64,000 nucleotides of DNA from Nymphaea colorata (Eukaryota > Streptophyta > Magnoliopsida > Nymphaeales > Nymphaeaceae). The translations under genes were made by a program, and so were the position numbers. The stretch covers positions 8,381,682 to 8,445,681 of the forward strand of contig NC_045151.1 in NCBI RefSeq assembly GCF_008831285.2. Direction: 5' to 3'. The notes beneath the pieces are model-generated. The model was not told the DNA's origin. It was given only the letters and a program-made list of their open reading frames with translations, and made no database searches. Shown in pieces: positions 51,232-61,985 of this stretch; the stretch's first letter is position 1; the number at the start of each line of letters is the position of its first letter.

Positions 51232-52308
51232 CGCGTTGTTTGGATGGAGGGAAAGGAAATGAAAGGAAAGGGAGGGGTGGAAAAAAAGGGAATGAGAAGG
51301 GAAGGGAATGAAAATGAAATGAAAGGGAAAAGGTGATTATAAAGCTTGTTTAGATAGAAAAAAAGAAATTGCTAAAATCATGTTTGTTTGGAACTTTGGA
51401 CTGTTTAGATAGAAAGAAAGAAATTGCTAAAAATCATGTTTGTTTGGAACTTTGGACTACATAAAGGAAAGGAAATGATAGAATTTACAATACTTTATGA
51501 TAATACCCCTAACATTCAAAAATTTATCATTCAAATAAAAATATTTTTAATTTGATTTCCTGATTCAATAAAAGAGGAACCACACTTACACTAGACATTT
51601 CATTTTATAGTAATAAATTTGATAAAAATTTAGATCAATTAAACAAAATGTCAGTAAATATAACAATTGTCTAATGACAAAAAAATCACATAGAAAAATA
51701 AAAAATGACATTCATGTCTTAGATAACTCCAACTGGCTAAGTGTCTTTAGTAAAACATTCTTTCGCTTAGAAAAAGGACAAGCAAAAAATGTTACTGCTT
51801 TGCACATGGACGTGAAGATAGCAGGCTCAGCAGATACCATAGTTTCTTTTGATTCGGCCCCAAATTGGAAGAAAAATGAAACAGAACATAACGAAAAACA
51901 AGAAAGCATATGAACAAAGAAACATAACAACAAAAATCATAAGAACAAAGAAACAGATGCACATAACGCCATACCTTGAGATAGAGATAGAGTTGTTTGG
52001 AGCAAAAAAAGATAAGGTCTGAAACGTGCACTCCCGCAAGAAAAAGTAAGAGTTAGAATTGCCGGCCGGTGGGTGGAAAGGGAATACGTGATAGGAAAAT
52101 ATAGACTTTTTCTTTCCTTCACAATCCCTCCAATTTTGGAGGGATTGAATTTACATTAGATTTCCCTTTCCTTTCTCTTCCTTTTTTTTCTTTCCTTTGC
52201 AACCAAACAAACTTTTTAATTTCATTTTCTTTCCCTTCTTTTTAATTAATCAACCAAACAAAGGAATGATTGTTCAATCATTCCCTTTCCCTCCATTTAA
52301 ACAGGGCG
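51232..52308. mobile_element. 1.08-kb MITE-like DNA element inside LINE B
   Basis: Left end CGCGTTGTTTGGATGGAGGG; right end inverted CGCCCTGTTTAAATGGAGGG, and both continue AAAGG-AATG. TSD TAA at 51229-51231 and 52309-52311 suggests the PIF/Harbinger class, though hAT-like ends of this style exist. The subterminal parts are purine-rich (left) and pyrimidine-rich (right) and can fold back. No transposase is recognised; small antisense frames at 51712-52039 are probably chance. A 66-bp tandem duplication lies at 51348-51463. Confidence 0.8.
51348..51463. repeat. Tandem duplication inside the MITE
   Basis: TGTTTAGATAGAAA, AAATTGCTAAAA and ATCATGTTTGTTTGGAACTT occur twice in a row with a few differences. 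Confidence 0.9.
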
Positions 52309-52311
52309 TAA

Positions 52312-53430
52312 GACAAGTAGTGACTGAAGGTTTAGCTTTGCAAAACAAGAGAATATCATTTGGGACAGCAAGGACCGTAGGGATCGATAAGAGTCCTCTA
52401 GGATTGGGAATTTCAAGCCTTCCTCTGTTTTGTTCGAATTTGAGTTTACCAATGAACATCTCTATTACAATCAAGAATAGATAAGGGGAGAGGGGGTTGC
52501 CCTGCCTCATCCCTCTATTACCAGTAAAGAAGGGACCTTCTGGTCCATTTAGGACTATGTCATAAGAAACACTACCAACACAAGCCATGAACTTCTGAAT
52601 CCATAGAGAAGGAAAGCAAATACAGTGGAGAGTAAGATATAAGAAAATCTAAGTTAACCCAATCATAAGCTTTAGATAAATCGAGCTTAAGGAGAAGAGA
52701 CACATCGTGATGTTTGTCTAGGCTATTCACAAACTCATGCGCCAGTAGGGTGTGTTCATGAATTTGTCTCCTTGGGAGAAATGTGCCTTGTTCCTTGCCA
52801 AAGATTCTTCCTAAAAAATCTCTCATGCGATTTACCATGATCTTAGTTATGAATTTGTAAAGTGAGTTGCAAAGAGCAATTGGCTGGAAGTTGCGAATTT
52901 GAGCAGCCCCTTGGAATTTAGGAATGAGGACCAAATGTGATATATTCACTTTCTTTACTAGCCTACCATCTGTGAAAAAAAACTTTTACAGTCTCTATGA
53001 CATCGGAGCCTACCGTCTCCTAGTACGTTTTGTAAAATCCCGCTAGAAAAACTACCGTTATCCTGATGTTCTTCTTGTACCTTGCATTGGCTTGGGCCTG
53101 AAAAGATTTTGTGATTTTATCCCCGTCTGAGAGCCACATAACTATGGCCTTTTGTTTCCAGAAGAGATATTCCTCTTCCAAGACCTGCTGCAATTCTTTC
53201 TGGATGAGAAACTCACGTTGGGCATCACTTGCCCCTATATTCCCGATGCTTAAATCAGTGTGATCCAAGTATGTCCTTAATCTAGCAATTCGGTCCCCCA
53301 TGTGACCATAAGTGATGGAGTTCCACCAAGATAGAGCCTTTCTGGTAGACTCAAGTCTTTGAATTGGCCGGATCATGCGGCAGCCCCAAGTATCAATATC
53401 CCAAGCCTGGTGTATCATCTGGTGTACCTC
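52312..53430 (-). mobile_element. LINE-1-type element B, reverse transcriptase part
   Basis: Minus-strand pieces in order: 53020-53418 (linker between endonuclease and RT: FWKQKAIVMWLSDGDKITKS), 52572-52949 (RT start: SHLVLIPKFQGAAQIRNFQP, LLLKLDLSKAYDWVN) and 52274-52588 (GMRQGNPLSPYLFLIVIE, then the YxDD box read as PNDI). The motif order is that of plant LINE ORF2. A gap, stops and the altered catalytic box make it inactive. Endonuclease and ORF1 are missing. The 3' continuation is at 51030-51228 beyond the MITE. Confidence 0.85.
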
Positions 53431-53521
53431 TCGTTAATCTCCCATACCACCATTGAACGCCCTATCGCTCTCTTCCTTTCTGATGCCCTCTCTCTCTCTC
53501 TCTCTCTCTCGCTATATATAT

Positions 53522-53556
<35 letters not shown>

Positions 53557-54837
53557 ATATATATATCAGGTGTGTCAGAACGCAATTTAAAAAAAAAGAA
53601 TAATATTTATAATATTAATAAACAAATAAATGAATAAACTATGACACATTGCACCATCAAATAAACCACTAAAACAAAGTGATTTGCCATAAAGTTAATT
53701 TGGAAGAACCTCGTGTGTGACGTAAAACGTAGAACATCGTCAAGGTGACAAATTACAATATTTCTTTTTTTTAGTCGTGTAACAAATATGCTATCACTTA
53801 TCAACTAAAATTTTTCATGATTTGTGTTTATTGACTCATAAATATAGTTTTTACCGGTTAGCATCTAATGGAAGGTCCTTTTGTGTTAAGGAAGAGGAAT
53901 GAGTCAAGGATTCACTCCAAGGCTCGTGGGATGGCATAGCTCAGGGTACTTGGAAACACTGTCACCAGTTTGTTTACTTGAGGTGCTACCATCCTCCATT
54001 TCATGGGGTGATTCCTGCCCCAACGCAACCCTAGACCCTCGAAGCAGGAGCTTTCAAACCAACTAAAAAGAATTCGCTGCAGGCCTTTTTTCGAATCACA
54101 AATTTGAATGTGGTGCTTGAGAATTACAGGCTTAACCTCCCTGGCTGTGAAACCTAAATAATTTGTATTTGTATCATTATAGAAAAAAAGAAAAACAATC
54201 TTGAGAAGTTGGGAAGACGCATATATAAGCTATGTATTATGCATACACGTTCAGGTAGGGATCTGCCCAACCATCTAAAGAGCACGGCTGGACTGTCGAT
54301 GGATCGAGCCCAGTGTCTTGGACTGGCCTGCCTTGATTGCGTTTTGAGAAATCCAGGACTTGTCAAACACGAAGAGCAGCCATTGGTTCCACATTTTTCG
54401 AAGGAAAAGGACCGACCTCATCGGTTTGCAGTTTGAATGGGTTGCCGCAAGACACAGTAACTCATCGGTGGCGAAGCTAGATATTCTTTGCTGACAGGTA
54501 GGCCCTTCATAAAATCAGTGGTCGAGGGATGCCATATTCTAACCAGCAAAATAGCTACAGAGCTTTAGCATGTAAACTAGTAATTTTTTGGTGTCTGTGT
54601 GGGCAATTGCCCAGACAAGCCCACATGTTCCCGCATGGTTCTTGATAAATAGGAGTTGCCTATTGTGATACTTATCAATCCGCCTTAACAAGTCTTTAAT
54701 TCTTCACGCTCTCACATTCTGTTTTTCTCATGTAAAAGTTGGTTGGAATCAGCTGATTCAAATTGTAGGGGCTTAGCTTGGGTTGATCCAAAGTGTTACA
54801 AAAATCAGCCAATATTTACAAGTAGTGATTCCAAACT

Positions 54838-57445
54838 TACAAGCTTATGCTTGATTGAGCAAATCTCAATAAATGCCCTAATATTCGTTGATAATAGAAA
54901 ATGAACAACCTGATGAAATACTTCTACCTAATTTTTCTTGTTGATAATGGAAACAGTAATACGATTGCTACTTTTTATGAACTTGCCCCAAAAAATAGGG
55001 TATTAACAATTTGTTACTATTGTCAAATTACCACTAAGAGGTTGTTTGGCAGCAGGAACACTAAGTAAGCATTCCATGAATCTACCTAAAAAAACGGAGT
55101 AGATTCACGTAACACTAAAACCAGATGTCCATGAATTTGTCTGAATATTTAAGATAGATTCATAGGACACCCACAAAGTGTTCCATTTGCCAAATAACTC
55201 CTAAAGAGTAGTTTGAAAATGGGAATAGTAACATACTGTTCTATGATTCATGGGCCAGTTTGTTATGGTTTCTATTACCAAATGGCCTAAATGATATGAT
55301 CTTTGGTAATCTAACAACCATTGTCCTCTGATGTAACTTATGTTATTCTTAATCGTCATTGTTGATTAGATAAATGACATACTATTTTAGTAATGTTACT
55401 CTTTTGATAAGTAAATTAATAACCATATCTTGTAACTTATATGCTTAATTTTCTATGACTTTACCTTTTGTTAAAATGGAATTTACTAATATAAGCATAT
55501 ACAACATGGTATTTCCCCATTTTATTATCATCTTTAGAGTTCGCTGATTTCGTCAGGAGAATTTTACTTATACTTCTACTACATCTTTTGGATGGATGAA
55601 ATGCAAAAGACTAAAAATGGCAACTAGATGTCGAAGAAAAATTGCTTCTAATGTGTAATTTTCAATACATCTCACATGCAGAAGTTATATATAACTATGG
55701 GAATTAAAGTCTCTCAAAACTATTTTCTAAAGTGAAAGCAATGGGCTGTTGATTTGTGCATTTAGAAAATTTGGAATTGACAACACATTCTTATTGTGAT
55801 TTTTCAGATATTATAATTAAAATAATATAACTGACAATGGGTGCTTTGAATAATAAAAAATGATAAATACAGAAGATTTTGTCTCAAAGTCTAGCAACAA
55901 TAATGAAAGTATGAATTTTAATTTACAAATAGTGGATTTATTATAGATTTCAAGTGCTTGTAATTGCGGTTAATTTTCTCCCTAAATAATCTTTTATTAG
56001 GTAGCTAATAAACCAATTACAAGTTTAGTGCTTGCTTTACAAACACATAGTGATTGTGAATTTTTAAACTCTTATGCTCCGAAAATATGCATAATGTTAC
56101 TTAGAAGCTGTCAGGCTATAAGAAGCAATTAGTAACAATTGACACTGGCATATGTATCACTAAAAAGGATGCTAACCTTGACTATAAGTTCAATTACCTT
56201 CTTAGCTAAAGAATAGCCTTCAAAAGTTAAGCAGCTATTTTTCTCTGATTTGGTCAATATTTGTGATAATTGTGTCTTGAAATGAATCTTCTATAACCGT
56301 TATACAGTGAAAAAATACTTTCTTGATGACATTGACCAGATGCCCAATTTTCTAATATAAAGTTATATTAGTGCTTCCAATATTAATCTTATGCTTGATT
56401 GAACAAATCTCAATAAATGCCTTAATATTTGTTGATAATGGAAAAATGAACAACCTGATGAAATAATTCTTAATTTTTGTCATTATGTACCTTATTGTTA
56501 TCCTAAGATCAAAGGGCTCATTTGGTAAATGAAATTATTTGTAAGTTTTTCATGAATATGTCCAAAAGTTAGGATAGATTCGAAAAACACATTTTAAGGT
56601 GTTTCATGAATCTACCTCAATATGGATCATATTCATAAAACAGTTGCATACTATTTGAAAACAATAGCACATTGTTATTGTACTATGAACTTGCCCTCAA
56701 AATAAGGTAGATTCATGAAACGTTATACAATGTTACATGAATGTATCCCCATTTTTTGGGCAAATTTGTTGGGGAGTAACAATCTATTACTATTGCCAAA
56801 TGACTTTTAAGGGACTGTTTAGAAATGAGGACAATAACAAACTGTTCTACAATTCAAACTGTTTTTACAATTCATAGAAGAGTTTTTTATTATTTTTATT
56901 TTCAAACGACCCTTAAATGATATCTGGTCACCTAACAACCATTGTCCTCTGATGTAACTTCTACTATTCTTTATCCCCACTGTTGATTAGATAAATGACA
57001 TACTATTTTAGTAAAGTTATTCTCTTGATGAATAAATTAACAACCATGTTTTCTCAGTTCTATGCTCAATTTCCTATGATTTTTACCTTTTGTTAAAATG
57101 GAATTTACTACTATAAGCGTATACTACATGATATTGTTTCCTTTTACTGGTCATTACTTTTCACGTCATCTTTAGAATTCACAGATTTGGTCAGAAAAAT
57201 TTCGTTATACTTCTATACCATCGTTGTATGGTTGAAATGCAGAAGAACAAAAATGGCGACTAGATGAGGATGAATAATCTGCTTTTCACGTGTAATAATT
57301 TCCAATGCATGCCTCTAATGCAGATGTTATATAAAATTCTGAGAATTAAAGTCTCTCAAAAATATTTTCTACAGAAAAAACAATGGACTAGTAAACTACG
57401 TATTCGCAAAATTGGAATTGACAGCACAATCTTCTTGTGATTTTG
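54838..57445 (+). repeat. Diverged tandem segmental duplication, period about 1.55-1.62 kb
   Basis: Unit A is about 54838-55830 and unit B about 56385-57445. Matching landmarks: CTTATGCTTGATTGA then AAATCTCAATAAATGCC at 54861/56405; CTAACAACCATTGTCCTCTG at 55311/56932; TTAGATAAATGACATACTAT at about 55374/56990; GAATTAAAGTCTCTCAAAA at about 55701/57340. The offset varies (1544-1621) through internal indels where the MITE relatives sit. Non-coding in both units. Confidence 0.85.
55036..55205. mobile_element. MITE of the GTTTGG family, copy 2
   Basis: Left GAGGTTGTTTGGCAGCAGGA; right CATTTGCCAAATAACTCCT, its imperfect inverse. Internal CATGAATCTACC and AGATTCA words match the copy at 5294. It lies inside unit A of the 1.6-kb duplication. 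Confidence 0.6.
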
Positions 57446-57701
57446 CAAATATAATATATAGATGCTTCAGAATTAAAATCCATATTCCAATGCACAAATG
57501 CATTATTCTAGATAATATCTATGAATTAATGTAAATTACATACTTGTTCTATGGTAGATATCTAGCCAGAATTTATACCAAAAGAATATTCAGATGCCAT
57601 ATACAAATTCTCCAGATCAACTAGATTTGCAACCTGATCACGTTAGATCATGCAAATTATACATTGTTAAGCTTTTTATTTATGGAGATTAAAAATGAAG
57701 A

Positions 57702-57732
<31 letters not shown>

Positions 57733-58712
57733 TTTTTTTTATTAAATTGGAGAGAGAAAGCAATGGAAGAGATACCTCATGTTTCATGAAGAACTTTTGG
57801 GAAACTTCTATAGGTTGAGGTGGGTGATATACCCTGGAAGATATGCCAACCTGCCTTATATTCAACTGGATATATTTGAGCATCCTAATGCATATCTAGA
57901 TACTGGGAAAAAAGGCATGCAGGTCCAACATCTACATAAAATATATGTGAATCATATATCGTTTAACAAGGAAAGCTCACATAAAACTTTTAGCAAGATC
58001 AACCATATTGGCAATAGAATTTGATCGCCTAATAAGGAATGGCTACTCAAGTATGGCTTCTGTTTTGTAGATTGGTTATATCTTATTGTAAACTTCAGTT
58101 AAGACCGAAAATTAAATTTACAAACTACGTCAGAATGTAATAACTTTAGTTAGTATATATGTTAATACTATTTATTACGTACTTGATATATATCGATGTG
58201 ATACAAATATGAAAACTTTCAAATCAAAGACACAAAAGTGTCTTAACTAACAAAGAATTAAATTTATTTATAAATGTTCTTAATTAAGATGTCACATGTT
58301 TAACGTAATATAACGAAACATGCAAAAGTTTTACATCTAGACATGCTAATTTGCTGGATACACACATAAAATATCTGTGAATATATACACATATATAAGA
58401 AAATTGGTAAAAACCAGACCAGTAAGAGACAAAAACCAGACCAACTAATTAATTAAACCTTTTTTTGAACAATCTAACCTTACGCATATGATCTTAAGAG
58501 TGATTTGATAAGTGTCATGCATTAAGTTAGTTGTTTTCTTAATTAATGTTTTTTTAATAGTAAAAAAATGAATGGCTCCCATAGCATCAAAATTTTGATT
58601 TTACAAAAATGACTTGAACTAAAGCATGATTTATATTAAAATAGTGTTTTTAAGCACATTAAAAGGTTCATATTTTGTTTAAGCTTTTTTCATATCAATT
58701 TAAGAGGTCTGG

Positions 58713-58713
58713 A

Positions 58714-58748
<35 letters not shown>

Positions 58749-59360
58749 TGTGTCTGCAATGGTACATTCACACAATTTTCATTGTAGATCAGGTCTGCCA
58801 TTAATGTTAATTAATTAGAGAGAGAGAGAGAGAGAGAGGCAGAAAGGCCGAAATGTGAGATGTAAAATTTTCTGCACAAATGTTCTTTTAACATCAAAAT
58901 ATTGTTGTTATTATTTATTATTATATAAAAACAATTTTTTCTACATTACTGCCTTCATGTTCATGAATGATGAATCATATGTGCGCATGTTTGTATGCCA
59001 CATTTGTGTATGCTCGTTTATATATATATATATATATATATATAAAAAGAGAAGGCTCCTGTAATATATGCATGTCTGTGCAATATGGTACATTCACACA
59101 ATTTTCTTTGTTAATCAGGTCTGCCATTGATGCTTCCATTTATAAGTGGAAAAACTGCTAATTAATTACTCGAGAAGAAGAAGAAGAAAGGCAGCCAGGT
59201 CATAAAAGTTCTTTAAAGGAAATTATTAGTATAAAAATATTGTTGTCATTGTTTCTCATATATAAATACATTTTTTTCTGCATTACTACCTTCACTGTTG
59301 ATATGTGAGCATGTGTGTGTGTGTGTGTTTGTATATATATATAAAGAGAGAGAGAGAGAG
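58713..59360 (+). repeat. Local tandem duplication, period about 325-340 bp
   Basis: GGTACATTCACACAATTTTC at 58761 and 59086, AGGTCTGCCATTRATG at 58791 and 59118, and a diverged match TCTRCATTACTRCCTTCA at 58939 and 59277. Each unit also has a TA run (58713-58745, 59023-59043, 59332-59342) and a GA/GAA run (58817-58838, 59171-59188, 59345-59362). Confidence 0.82.
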
Positions 59361-59474
59361 AGAACAGGTTCTTGTAATATTCAAGCAAATACTCATCTGA
59401 ACCAAAATTGAGGTCAAGAAACTGCTGCACCCATGATCAAGCATTAGGCAAACAAAGGCAAGAACCTGACATGA

Positions 59475-59630
59475 GAGCAAGGGCCAACTCATGTAGCCAA
59501 GGATAACATGCCCAGAATCCAATAACATCAAACCACACCCTAATCACAGAAAGATTTTGTTGCCTTTGAACATCTGAAGTATAGTGATCCATGGCAAGTC
59601 ATCCTTGGCTGCACAAACTCAACTCTTCTC
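59475..59630 (-). ncRNA. MIR169: MIR169-family microRNA precursor
   Basis: On the minus strand the 5' arm (59591-59611) contains CAGCCAAGGATGACTTGCC, the conserved core of miR169, ending in AT. The 3' arm (59493-59512) reads GGCATGTTATCCTTGGCTAC, which pairs with it apart from one U-U and one end mismatch and a G-U pair, and resembles known miR169 star strands. Pairing continues on both sides (AGTTTGTG against CATGAGTT-like bases; GGATC against GGATTC). The loop region is about 78 nt. miR169 is known to guide cleavage of NF-YA mRNAs and is linked to drought and nitrogen responses. The short plus-strand frame at 59591-59827 overlaps it and is not taken as a gene. Precursor edges are approximate. 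Confidence 0.85.
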
Positions 59631-61832
59631 CTTCATGCAAGGCTCTCAATTTCTCCCCATTAGCATGCCTCCTTGTTTGCCCTTCCTCCTCTATTTGTAG
59701 GGCTACCAGGTTCACTTGGGCTGCCATTTTAGTCCACTTCTACATATCTCCTCCCCACTTGTTCAATTCAGATTCCAACACCACTTGCTCTTCAAAAAGT
59801 GTTGCCTGCTCATGTTTTCATAGTTGATTTGTGAAAACAACTGCACAAATTCTCAGGATTGCTTTTCTAGTGGCTTTCTTATTGAAGAAGCTTGGCATAA
59901 TATCATTGGCGCAGCAAATGGTCCGGATTCATGTGAACATAATTTGAAGTACATGAAAAGATAGATCAGATTGAGGGGACAAAAACTATGCAATGAATCC
60001 AATTGGGCGTCTTATATGGATTGTTGAATTGGGTCATTTTTCTTTTTTTCTTTTTTCTATGGTGAGTGGTTCTTTTCACTGCCACCAAAAGATGCCATTG
60101 CCCTCTATATACTCCTTGTCCTGGGGTTCATAGAGCTTGCTTCGAGACCTTTTATGGTCCACTGGATAGTGACAACAACCACAAGAATTGTAACCTAGAT
60201 CCCTTTGAAGTGGACCGATTTGCCAACTAGTGCACTACAAACCCTTGGGGTGAATTGGGTCTTTTTATTATTCAACATGCAGGTCCTCTCACTTTTACAC
60301 CATAAGTCACATTTTTTTAACATTTTACTTAGGGAAACCACCTCCAGGCTGAAAGAGTTAAGTCACTAGCCCAATGATGTAAAACCACCAGGCCATTCCC
60401 TCACACACAGGGACCTAGCATATTTTCGCATGGAATGGGGCTGGTGGCTGCCAAACTTGAATTAACAACTGGTTGTCTACAAAGGTGTGCTACACTCCCC
60501 AAAGTCTGTTTGGCAAACCAAACATTACGTAAATGTTTTATAAATATGACCTGAAGATTGGGGTATAATAATGGAACACCTTAAAAATTGTTTTAAGGAT
60601 TAGCCCCAACTTTAGGGGCAGATTCATGAAACAGTTATAAACTGTTTATCTATTTGCTAAATAGACCCTTGGAAGACCACATTTAAACCACTACATTATG
60701 TATCTCGGTACATATCATGGTTCGGATCACCATAGCTCCAAATGTGATGCATATTTGCTAAATTGGACCGGACCTACAAGAAAAGAACCAGAACTAAGTC
60801 TAGATGCCTTAATTTTGTGCCTTTATAGTAAAAACTCAGGAATCATAGTCGAGAGTTGGGTTCGGGAGTGAATTTTGTCATAGATTTTGAAGATAAATAC
60901 ATGCATGCATGATTTGGGATGATGATCACCAAAGTACTTAGAACAGATCAGCCAGGGATCGAACCTGAGTAATGTCTCTTGATATGTACCGTGCATTTTT
61001 TGATGGCACTTTTTTCCAGTATGGTCATGAGATTGAACAATGAACAAGTCAAATACAATTTCTCCTCTTGGAAAGCAAGCAAAGGAAAAGGGAAAAGGAT
61101 GATAAGGTGCATGATGGCGGAAAGCATGAATAAATCCCAAACTGCAATGACTTTCAATGTGGCAGAGATACAGGACTCCTCATAATATCATTGACAGAGA
61201 ATAAAGCTGAAAAGGAGCAACCTATTTGTCTTTTCTATATATATATCCCATTTTCAATGCAAAACTGGCTATATTAGGTCAAGAATCATATGGAATTCAA
61301 GATGGTAAATAAATATTCAAGCCTAAAAGATAAAAAAAACACATCCAGTCAAGTATCGATTCTTAACAAATGCACTAACAAGCATATCTATGACGTGAGA
61401 TATGCAAAAAGATCTAGAAAACGATACAAAATGTGCCATGATCATATTTTGTTAACCCAACGTACTCATGATTATGCAATTGGGAACACTACTGCTACTA
61501 CCATGAATATTATTATTATTAGTGTTGATGTTTTATGTATTATTAGTTGTGTAAAGATTCAAGGTAGATATACCTATAGGTGGAATATATTCTTTATCTA
61601 GTGGCAGAAAAAAATCAGATCTCTGGATCGATCTATGAGGAGAGAGGCTAATATAAGAACTGTTTGATGATTTAGATTTCTTTAGAGATCTCTGATACAA
61701 AGTTGAATCCGGCTCTTTGTTGCCTTTCTGTGCCCTTCAAATAGATGAATGGACCTCTTCATGGTGTCATTGCATCCCTTCACAAGTAAGAGAGAGAGAG
61801 AGAGAAAGGAGGGGCCTCACATGGGGAGGGAC
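59631..61832. other. Region between the two divergent MIR169 hairpins
   Basis: No protein gene seen. A minus-strand TATATAG (60105-60111) lies about 500 bp upstream of the minus hairpin, and a plus-strand TATATATAT (61237-61247) about 600 bp upstream of the plus hairpin; either may be a TATA box, which is inference. A MITE relative lies at 60495-60670 and a GA microsatellite at 61789-61806. Confidence 0.45.
60495..60670. mobile_element. MITE of the GTTTGG family, copy 3
   Basis: Left AGTCTGTTTGGCAAACC; right ATTTGCTAAATAGACCCTT, imperfectly inverted. Internal GATTCATGAAACAG and ATGTTTTATAAAT match the family layout. Confidence 0.55.
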
Positions 61833-61985
61833 TAATGTACTGAGGTAGCCAAGGATGACTTGCCTACTAACTTTTTTCTAAGAGAGAGAGAGAGAATGTG
61901 CAAAGGAGCAATGGGTAAGGAGTCGCTTGGAGAGAAGTAAACAAGCAAGTCACCTTGGCTAGCCATAGTACATTGCCTCTCATGC
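61833..61985 (+). ncRNA. MIR169: MIR169-family microRNA precursor (f/g-like mature)
   Basis: The 5' arm (mature 61846-61866) starts with T and contains AGCCAAGGATGACTTGCCTA, as in the rice miR169f/g type by my recall. The 3' arm (61944-61964) reads AGCAAGTCACCTTGGCTAGC and pairs with it, with a single bulged A and a C-A mismatch. Below the duplex AATGTACT (61834-61841) pairs with AGTACATT (61967-61974), giving a long regular stem with a loop region of about 77 nt. It is on the opposite strand from, and points away from, the hairpin at 59.5 kb. The antisense frame at 61832-62032 is a shadow. Confidence 0.9.

Larger units (their letters stand above)
53431..59474. other. AT-rich spacer without recognised genes
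   Basis: No coding region found. Contents: CT, TA and AAT/TAT microsatellites (53488-53570), a moderately GC-rich segment (53880-54140) that may be a SINE or other repeat, a diverged 1.6-kb duplication (54838-57445) with embedded MITE relatives, microsatellites at 57705-57735 and 58713-58745, and a local duplication (58713-59360). Confidence 0.6.

Noticed and set aside
59591-59827. 78-codon open frame as a small gene
   Set aside because: Its first bases are the miR169 arm in antisense; no family resemblance and Cys/Ser-rich composition without a pattern.
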